This document shows, in pieces, positions 6,872 to 11,500 of a DNA stretch of 11,500 nucleotides. Each line of letters opens with the position of its first letter. Positions within the stretch are counted from its first letter, which is position 1. The notes under the pieces are model-generated. The model was not told the DNA's origin. It saw only the letters and a list, made by a program, of their open reading frames with translations, and did not search any database. The DNA is from an uncultured Thermoleophilia bacterium (GTDB lineage Bacteria > Actinomycetota > Thermoleophilia > UBA2241): the NCBI GenBank assembly GCA_903921965.1, contig CAIXSE010000552.1, forward strand, positions 1-11,500, written 5' to 3'. Made by a program: the position numbers and the translations under genes.

Positions 6872-7188
6872 TGTCACCCACGTTCGAAGAGCACACGGCT
6901 CTGGCGCAGCAGCAGCCGGCGTACTGGAGCCACCTCATGACGCTCGAGCTCATCGACGCGCTTGCGGCCCAGATGGACGCGCAGGGCGTGAGCGGCGCAG
7001 AGCTTGCCCATCGCATGGGCACCTCGCGAGCGTGGGTCTCGCGGGTGCTCGCCGGAGAGTGCAACCTCACGGCCGCGACCATGAGCAAGCTCGCCTTCGC
7101 GCTGGGGATGCGGGTCACGACGCAGATGGTGCCGATCGGTGATGCCGCCACCCGTGCGGGAAGCGGAGGGTCTGGCACACCGGCGTAG
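6871..7188 (+). CDS. XRE-family antitoxin (HigA-like)
   Basis: This 105-residue protein has a central helix-turn-helix (about 40-63: VSGAELAHRMGTSRAWVSRVLAG) followed by NLTAATMSKLAFALGMRV, the usual end of a Cro/C1-type domain. It should bind and neutralise the toxin encoded before it and repress their shared promoter through the palindromes at 6453-6469. The ATG at 6871 shares its A with the toxin stop TGA, with GGAGG just upstream inside the toxin gene. A GTG three bases earlier is possible but too close to that site. The C-terminal tail (about 89-105) is Gly/Ala/Ser-rich and probably disordered. Overlap and gene order support one bicistronic toxin-antitoxin unit. Confidence 0.85.
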   Translation: MSPTFEEHTALAQQQPAYWSHLMTLELIDALAAQMDAQGVSGAELAHRMGTSRAWVSRVLAGECNLTAATMSKLAFALGMRVTTQMVPIGDAATRAGSGGSGTPA

Positions 7189-7236
7189 ACCGGCCGGCCC
7201 GGCGCCCCCTCCCCCGCACGCTCCGGAGGACGCCGT

Positions 7237-7294
7237 CCTCACTCCGTTCGACGTAGCCGGGCAGGCAAGCGCCGGCGACGCGAAGCGAGTGAGG
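7237..7294. terminator. Extended imperfect hairpin between convergent toxin-antitoxin modules
   Basis: CCTCACTC (7237-7244) pairs with GAGTGAGG (7287-7294). After a 2x2 mismatch, TTCG (7247-7250) pairs with CGAA (7281-7284). Inside, GCCGG (7256-7260) can pair with the CCGGC near 7273-7277. A second small hairpin, GAGGAC-GCC-GTCCTC, overlaps at 7226-7240. Because it lies between the 3' ends of two converging operons, a bidirectional terminator is the simplest reading. There is no T-run. Confidence 0.4.
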
Positions 7295-7309
7295 GCGCAG
7301 GAAGCTCTG

Positions 7310-7663
7310 TCAGTCCGCAGCGTCGAGCTGTGCCATCAGCCCTTCGCACTCGCCCCGAAGGATCTGCATGTCGATCTTCACGAGTCCCCACACCAACTCG
7401 TCGTCAACAGTCGGATACTCGTGGGTGAGGCGATTCCTCAGGTCCACGATCCGCCGCGCGCCCGTGATCGAAGTGAAGATGTCCGGCGCCTTGCGCGAGA
7501 GCGCTAGTACTGCTTCGCCGATGATCGTGAGCTCTCGCTCGACCGCTGAGCGCACCAGCCGGCTCCCGAGGTAGTCGTCCACGTCCATTCCGGAGACGGC
7601 CGAATCGATCGCGTCGCAACACTCCAGGATGTCGGCGAGATAGGCGCGCGTCTCACGCTGCAT
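7310..7663 (-). CDS. hepT: HEPN-domain RNase toxin of an MntA-HepT module
   Basis: This 117-residue all-helical protein of the HepT (DUF86) type has the motif RNRLTHEY at 76-83, an exact R-x4-H-x-Y. Arg76 and His81 form the expected RNase centre, and Tyr83 is the residue AMPylated by MntA in characterised systems, which silences the toxin. Other family traits are the N-terminal helix YLADILECCDAID and the ERELTIIGEAV segment (42-52) before the active site. Length is normal for the family. It overlaps the end of the upstream nucleotidyltransferase gene by 11 bases, so the two are translated together. The likely target is RNA such as tRNA or mRNA; which one cannot be told here. Confidence 0.9.
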   Translation of the reverse strand: MQRETRAYLADILECCDAIDSAVSGMDVDDYLGSRLVRSAVERELTIIGEAVLALSRKAPDIFTSITGARRIVDLRNRLTHEYPTVDDELVWGLVKIDMQILRGECEGLMAQLDAAD

Positions 7664-7961
7664 AGAGTTGCCGCTTCGTGCGCTCGACGTCCTCGCGGAT
7701 GTAGCGGTTCTTGAGCGCGCCGACCATCACGAGGTCGACCTCGGCACCGAGGATGGTTCGCAGCTCATCAAGCAGGCCGAAGTACGCATCGGGCTTTTCC
7801 AGCGGAGACATCGATCCGAAGTCGACGAGGAAGTCGATGTCGCTGCGCCCGGGCTCGAAGTCGTCGCGGAGCACGGAGCCGAACACGTCGAGGCGCACGA
7901 CCTGGAATCGCACGCATGCCCCTCGGATCGCACCCAGCCTGTCTTCGAGCACCGCAACCAT
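7653..7961 (-). CDS. mntA: MNT-domain nucleotidyltransferase antitoxin
   Basis: This 102-residue minimal nucleotidyltransferase has FGSVLRDDFEPGRSDIDFLV at 27-46, giving the GS...DxD signature with Gly28, Ser29, Asp41 and Asp43, and a third acidic residue at Asp76 in EVDLVMV (74-80). In characterised MntA-HepT pairs this enzyme transfers AMP to the toxin's active-site tyrosine. All three metal-binding acids are present, so it looks active. I chose the ATG at 7961 because GGAGG lies 7 bases upstream; a longer reading to 8036 would add 25 Arg-rich residues without a ribosome site. The gene is followed by hepT with an 11-base overlap. A weak -10-like TACGAT (minus strand, 7984-7979) lies just upstream, but I find no -35 box. 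Confidence 0.9.
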   Translation of the reverse strand: MVAVLEDRLGAIRGACVRFQVVRLDVFGSVLRDDFEPGRSDIDFLVDFGSMSPLEKPDAYFGLLDELRTILGAEVDLVMVGALKNRYIREDVERTKRQLYAA

Positions 7962-8038
7962 GAGGTACCTCCGGCGACATCGTACCTGCTCGGCGCGCGA
8001 CCGCGCCATCACGATACCCGCGCCCGAGGAGCCCACGA

Positions 8039-8080
8039 CGCCAGCGGCCGGCCGCCCCTTCGGACCGCCGGCCGCTGGCG
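8039..8080 (-). terminator. 14-bp perfect GC-rich hairpin downstream of athS
   Basis: CGCCAGCGGCCGGC (8039-8052) is exactly complementary to GCCGGCCGCTGG CG (8067-8080), with a 14-base loop that can itself form a small CC-GAA-GG hairpin. It lies 49 bases beyond the athS stop and before mntA on the same strand. It probably insulates the toxin-antitoxin module from the metabolic operon. No T-run follows. Confidence 0.55.
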
Positions 8081-8098
8081 CCGTTCGTCTGCCGCGTC

Positions 8099-8120
8099 CG
8101 CCGCGCGCCCGCGCGCGGCG
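8099..8120 (-). terminator. Second GC-rich hairpin immediately after athS
   Basis: CGCCGCGCGC (8099-8108) and GCGCGCGGCG (8111-8120) are exact complements around a CC centre, giving about 9 usable base pairs in RNA. It starts 9 bases after the athS stop codon. With the 8039-8080 hairpin it forms a tandem pair, a plausible terminator or mRNA 3'-end stabiliser. Confidence 0.5.
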
Positions 8121-8129
8121 TCCGTCAGC

Positions 8130-8963
8130 TCACACCTTCGCCAGCACCACCTCGCCGAGATCGACGTCGGCGTGCGTCGTGACCTGGCAGGACACGGTCT
8201 CGTAGCCGTCGGCGGCGACCGTCAGCGTGTACGTGGCGCCGTTCGGCAGCGGCTCGAAGACGAAGTCGCCGTAGGTGCCCGAGACGAGTTCGCGGCTCTC
8301 ACCGTCACCCACGAGGGTGACCTTCACGCCGGTGGCGCACACGTCGGCGCCCTCGAAGACGACCTCGCCGGCGACCATGCGCCCCGGCAAGCCGTGGTAA
8401 CACACGTGCGGCCCGGTCTCGTACTCGGAGTGGAACACCTCGCCCGAGACCTCCGCCAGCCGCTGTGAGACCTCGGACCGCGGGTCGTCCAGGTCGCCGA
8501 ACGTCATGGCGCCGGTCGGGCAGCTCTCCACGCAGCGCGGCACCTTCTCGCCCTCGTCCAGCCGCTGGGCGCAGAAGTTGCACTTCTGCGGCAGCTGCAG
8601 CTCCTCGTTCCAGAACACGACCCGGTACGGGCAGGCATTCACCAGCTGCTTCTGGCCGACGGCTTTGTCGGGATCGAACATCACGATGCCGTCGGCGCGC
8701 CGGTACACCGCGCCGTCGGTGGCCGCCGCCTCGCACGGCGCGTTCTCGCAGTGCTGGCAGGGCACGGCGATGTAGTCGAGGCGCGGCCGCGGGTACGAGC
8801 CGCGCTCGACCTCCTTCACCTGCAGCCAGAACTGGCCGTGCGCGGGCTGGGCCTTCGAGTAGCCCGGGTAGTCGTTGCCGAAGTGCTCGTCACGGCAGGC
8901 GAGGAAGCAGTTGTGGCAGCCGCTGCACCTGGTGACGTCGATGAGCAGTCCCAGACGGGTCAT
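8130..8963 (-). CDS. athS: Iron-sulfur (beta) subunit of a pyrogallol-phloroglucinol transhydroxylase-type enzyme
   Basis: This 277-residue electron-transfer subunit partners the molybdenum subunit encoded just upstream. The ferredoxin part (1-150) has twelve well-placed Cys: 13/16/19/23 (CSGCHNCFLAC), 69/72/77 (CQHCENAPC), 111 (ACPYR), 128/131 (CNFCAQ) and 144/148 (CVESC). That is enough for three [4Fe-4S] clusters, one fewer than the four of NrfC/DmsB-type subunits and the number known for Pelobacter AthS. The C-terminal part (about 195-277), with GTYGDFVFEPLPNGATYTLTVAADGYE, looks like a small all-beta (transthyretin/CarboxypepD_reg-like) domain, matching the C-terminal beta-barrel of AthS. 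Length also matches (about 274). There is no Tat or Sec signal, so it is cytoplasmic. The ATG follows GGGAGGG inside the end of athL, three bases after its stop. The homologous resorcinol hydroxylase small subunit is the main alternative. Confidence 0.85.
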   Translation of the reverse strand: MTRLGLLIDVTRCSGCHNCFLACRDEHFGNDYPGYSKAQPAHGQFWLQVKEVERGSYPRPRLDYIAVPCQHCENAPCEAAATDGAVYRRADGIVMFDPDKAVGQKQLVNACPYRVVFWNEELQLPQKCNFCAQRLDEGEKVPRCVESCPTGAMTFGDLDDPRSEVSQRLAEVSGEVFHSEYETGPHVCYHGLPGRMVAGEVVFEGADVCATGVKVTLVGDGESRELVSGTYGDFVFEPLPNGATYTLTVAADGYETVSCQVTTHADVDLGEVVLAKV

Positions 8964-8966
8964 CGC

Positions 8967-11498
8967 TCAGCCCTCCCACTTCTCGACGTCGATGAGGCAC
9001 GAATTGGGCGTCATGCCGGGGGCGTGCTTGCTGAGCATGCGCGAGGACGTGAGGATGCTCACGCAGCCGCCCTTGTCGGTCGCCGTGGACTTGCCGGGCT
9101 CGAGCGGGTCGTACTTGGCCGACGAGGCGTAGCTGTGGACGATGCCCGGCTTGATGCGCCCGGTGACGACCGCGCAACAGAGCACGGAGCCGCGGTCGTT
9201 GTACAGGCGCACGATGTCGCCGTTGCGGATGCCGCGCAGGCCGGCGTCGACCGGGTTGATGCGCGCCGGCCACCAGGCGTAGCCGTCCTTCTTGATGCGG
9301 TGCACCGGGATGTCGTCGAGCCAGTCGGTGTGCTTGTCGTAGTGGCAGTGGAACGAGAAGCGCGGGTGCGGCGAGACGAGCGCCAGCGGGTACTTCCCGA
9401 ACAGCCCGGTGGTGTGGTGGCCCTCCCAGCTCTCGATGTAGCGCGGGCTGACGGGGCGCTCCTGGTCGTCCGGGTCGTACGACTTCAGGCTCTCGGAGGC
9501 GAACTCGATCTTGCCGCTGTAGGTGCCGAGCTCGTGCTCCTTGCCGGGGACGTTGCGCTTGGGGTTGTTCTTGTCGGGCGTGTCGCAGGCGCGCCCCTCG
9601 GCGAACCACCGCAGGCACGGCGTCGGCTTGTAGTCCTCGGGCGCGCTGATGATGTGGTAGCCCTTGGCGTCGAACTCCTCCCAGGGCAGCGTCTTCGCGA
9701 GGTCGGAGACGTCGTAGAACGCCTTGCACCAGTCGAGCTCGGTCTTGCCGCCGTCGGTGAACTCGTCGTAGAGGCCGAGCCGCTCGGCGATCGCGGCGAG
9801 GATCTGGTAGTCGGAGCGCGACTCCCAGAGCGGCTCGATGCACTTCTTCTCACGCACGATCACCCGGTAGTTGTTGCCCGAGTGCGAGTTGGTGGTGTAG
9901 CCGTTGCAGGCCGCGAACTCGCCGAGGTCGTCGCGCTCGAAGTTGGTGCAGGCCGGCAGGATCACGTCGGCCATGCGCGTCTCGCTGTTGAACCAGATGT
10001 CCTGGTTCACGACGAACTCGAGCTTGGGACTCTGGTACATGCGCACCCACTTGGTGGTGTCGCTCATGGTGCCCATGAACGAGCCGCCGTAGCGGTACCA
10101 CAGCTTGATCTCGGAGCAGCCCTCGGCCGGGTACTCGAAGTGCTCGAACTGCTGCTCCATCGACTGGCCGCAGAAGCCGGCGCCGTCCCAGGCGACGTGC
10201 CCGTCGAGGATGGCGTCGGGCACCGTGAGGCGGTACAGCCGTTGCTTCGTCGGGTTCACCGGGATGTGGCCGGCTGCCAGCGACGAGTGCGACATGCGGC
10301 CCATGGGCTCGGCGTAGGCCGGGAACCAGGTGTCGAACTCGGCCGGCGCGCCCATGCTGACGCCGCCGATGGTGACGCCCGGCTTGCCGAGGCCCTGCAT
10401 GGCCTGCAGCAGCACCATCATGCGCGCCCACTCGGTGCCGTAGGCGGTGCGGCAGGCGCTGCCCTCGCCGCCGCGGGCGCCGGCCGCGAGGGTCGTCGTC
10501 TTCGCGGCCCACTGCCGCGCCAGCGTGCGGATCACGCGCGCCTCGACGTCGCACTCCGCGGCGGCCCACTCCGGCGTCTTCGGCACGCCGTCGGTCTCGC
10601 CGAGCACGTACGGCTTCCACTCGTCGAACCCGATGGTGCGCGTCTCGACGTACTCCTTGTCGTAGGTGCCCTCGGTGATCCACACGTAGGCGATGGCCAT
10701 GGCCAGCGCCGTGTCGGTGCCCATGCGCGGCGCGATCCACTTGGCCTCGCTGAAGATCGCGTTGGTGTAGTTGTGGAAGGGGTCGATGAACACGACCTCG
10801 ACGCCCTTCTCCTTGAGCCAGGTGCGCCAGATGGCCGACTCCTGGCCCGAGTACGTGCCGCGCGTGGTGTCGGGGTCGTTGGACCACATCACGATCATCT
10901 CGGCGTTCTGCATGACGTCGGCGAGGTTGTCGAACGGCTCCGGCATCCCGAGGCGCCAGTAGAAGCCGTAGGTGTGCGTGGCGCCCCAGTGCCACCCCTC
11001 CCAGCTGTCGGGGTTGTCGAACACCGGGGTGGCCTGCAGGCAGTTCATGAAGCGCATGAAGGGGCCCATCTTGTAGCCGACGATGCCCCAGTTGTGGTGC
11101 GACGAGGTCATGCCGCTGACGGCGGAGTTGCCGTATGTGTCTCTCACGCGCGCGAGCTCGCCGGCGACCAGGTCGAGCGCCTCGTCCCAGGAGATGCGCT
11201 CGTAGGCCGACCTGCCGCGGTTCTGCGGGTTGCGCTCGCCCGCCGGGTCGAAGTCGACGCGCTTCATCGGGTACCTGATGCGCTCGTCGGAGTAGAGACG
11301 GCGCCGTTCGGCGTGCACCGTCGGCGCCAGGTTGAACTTCTTCGGCGGGGAGTACTTCCTGCCGCCCGCCTCGATCACCCAGGGCTTGAACTCGGACTCG
11401 TCGGCGACCAGCGGGCGCACCCGGGTCACGACGCCGTCGGTGACGTACACGGTCACGGGACCGTTGTTCGTCAGGTTGGTGAACACCTGCTCAGCCAT
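8967..11498 (-). CDS. athL: Molybdopterin (alpha) subunit of a pyrogallol-phloroglucinol transhydroxylase-type enzyme
   Basis: This 843-residue DMSO-reductase-family protein should bind bis-MGD molybdenum. In Pelobacter acidigallici the enzyme converts pyrogallol to phloroglucinol with 1,2,3,5-tetrahydroxybenzene as cosubstrate and no net redox change. Like AthL it lacks an N-terminal CxxCxxxC cluster motif and a Tat signal, and begins directly with a beta strand (TNLTNNGPVTVYVTDG). Recognisable segments are YPMKR.DFDP.GERNPQ (76-92), YERISWDEA (99-107), SSHHNWG (132-138), NPDSWEGWHWG (162-172), GTEWARM (354-360), FPAYAEP (392-398), LPACTNFER (514-522), SPHPRFSFH (709-717) and the C-terminal DKGGCVSILT (808-817). 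His134 or His135, Asp164, Ser165 and Tyr395 correspond, as I recall the AthL structure, to His144, Asp174, the Mo ligand Ser175 and Tyr404. The ATG is two bases from the window edge; its N-terminus aligns with AthL, so the gene looks complete. Resorcinol hydroxylase and catechol dehydroxylases are related alternatives. Confidence 0.88.
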   Translation of the reverse strand: MAEQVFTNLTNNGPVTVYVTDGVVTRVRPLVADESEFKPWVIEAGGRKYSPPKKFNLAPTVHAERRRLYSDERIRYPMKRVDFDPAGERNPQNRGRSAYERISWDEALDLVAGELARVRDTYGNSAVSGMTSSHHNWGIVGYKMGPFMRFMNCLQATPVFDNPDSWEGWHWGATHTYGFYWRLGMPEPFDNLADVMQNAEMIVMWSNDPDTTRGTYSGQESAIWRTWLKEKGVEVVFIDPFHNYTNAIFSEAKWIAPRMGTDTALAMAIAYVWITEGTYDKEYVETRTIGFDEWKPYVLGETDGVPKTPEWAAAECDVEARVIRTLARQWAAKTTTLAAGARGGEGSACRTAYGTEWARMMVLLQAMQGLGKPGVTIGGVSMGAPAEFDTWFPAYAEPMGRMSHSSLAAGHIPVNPTKQRLYRLTVPDAILDGHVAWDGAGFCGQSMEQQFEHFEYPAEGCSEIKLWYRYGGSFMGTMSDTTKWVRMYQSPKLEFVVNQDIWFNSETRMADVILPACTNFERDDLGEFAACNGYTTNSHSGNNYRVIVREKKCIEPLWESRSDYQILAAIAERLGLYDEFTDGGKTELDWCKAFYDVSDLAKTLPWEEFDAKGYHIISAPEDYKPTPCLRWFAEGRACDTPDKNNPKRNVPGKEHELGTYSGKIEFASESLKSYDPDDQERPVSPRYIESWEGHHTTGLFGKYPLALVSPHPRFSFHCHYDKHTDWLDDIPVHRIKKDGYAWWPARINPVDAGLRGIRNGDIVRLYNDRGSVLCCAVVTGRIKPGIVHSYASSAKYDPLEPGKSTATDKGGCVSILTSSRMLSKHAPGMTPNSCLIDVEKWEG

Positions 11499-11500
11499 CC

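Noticed and set aside
7962..8036. Longer MntA reading from an ATG at 8036.
   Set aside because: The added residues are Arg-rich, outside the conserved fold and without a ribosome site; the ATG at 7961 has GGAGG.
8967..11498. Respiratory DMSO/polysulfide-reductase-type enzyme.
   Set aside because: There is no Tat signal, no N-terminal Fe-S motif and no membrane anchor gene in the window; the active-site segments match the transhydroxylase group instead.
1..11500. CRISPR array, tRNA/rRNA, insertion sequence or prophage.
   Set aside because: No regularly spaced repeats, no cloverleaf-type sequence, no transposase or integrase motifs and no phage structural genes were seen. The Gp49-like toxin is phage-related only by family name.

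Overview
The DNA is very GC-rich, with tightly packed genes and strong third-position GC bias. Its genes point to an anaerobic metabolism: indolepyruvate:ferredoxin oxidoreductase, ADP-forming acyl-CoA synthetase and a molybdenum transhydroxylase-type enzyme. This would fit a high-GC anaerobic bacterium, possibly an actinobacterium such as a Coriobacteriia relative. The taxonomy is inference from composition and gene content only; there is no rRNA or marker gene here.

Left part (1-5285, all minus strand): a compact operon reads leftward from a promoter near 5334-5363. It encodes an ADP-forming acyl-CoA synthetase in beta-alpha domain order (acd), IorA, IorB, a VOC/glyoxalase-fold protein, and the first 40 codons of a further gene cut by the window edge. 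That last gene resembles the start of the phloretin hydrolase / diacetylphloroglucinol hydrolase family. acd-iorA and iorA-iorB overlap by the four bases ATGA, and the other junctions are 11 and 19 bases. The expected logic is oxidation of an arylpyruvate to an aryl-acetyl-CoA with reduced ferredoxin (IorAB), then release of the free acid with ATP formation (Acd). A FadR-type (FCD) GntR regulator is divergently transcribed from 5402 and is the obvious candidate regulator of the operon.

Middle part (6131-8129): an accessory stretch with two toxin-antitoxin modules facing each other. On the plus strand is a HigBA/RelE-type pair (Gp49-like toxin, then an XRE antitoxin). On the minus strand is an MntA-HepT pair (nucleotidyltransferase antitoxin, then HEPN RNase toxin). 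An extended imperfect hairpin lies between their 3' ends, and a roughly 340-base non-coding stretch precedes the first module.

Right part (8130-11498, minus strand): a two-gene operon for a large molybdopterin enzyme and its iron-sulfur subunit. Both match pyrogallol-phloroglucinol transhydroxylase (AthL/AthS of Pelobacter acidigallici) in length, domain order and active-site motifs. The large subunit lacks the N-terminal Fe-S motif. The small subunit has 12 cysteines suited to three [4Fe-4S] clusters plus a C-terminal beta-rich domain. Two strong GC-rich hairpins follow athS.

Taken together, the window looks like part of a fermentative aromatic/polyphenol locus: trihydroxybenzene isomerisation by AthLS on one side, aryl-2-oxoacid oxidation with ATP recovery on the other, and possibly C-C cleavage of an acyl-phloroglucinol by the partial gene. 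The physical link is seen in the sequence; the metabolic link is inference. Phloroglucinol reductase and molybdenum cofactor genes are not in the window.
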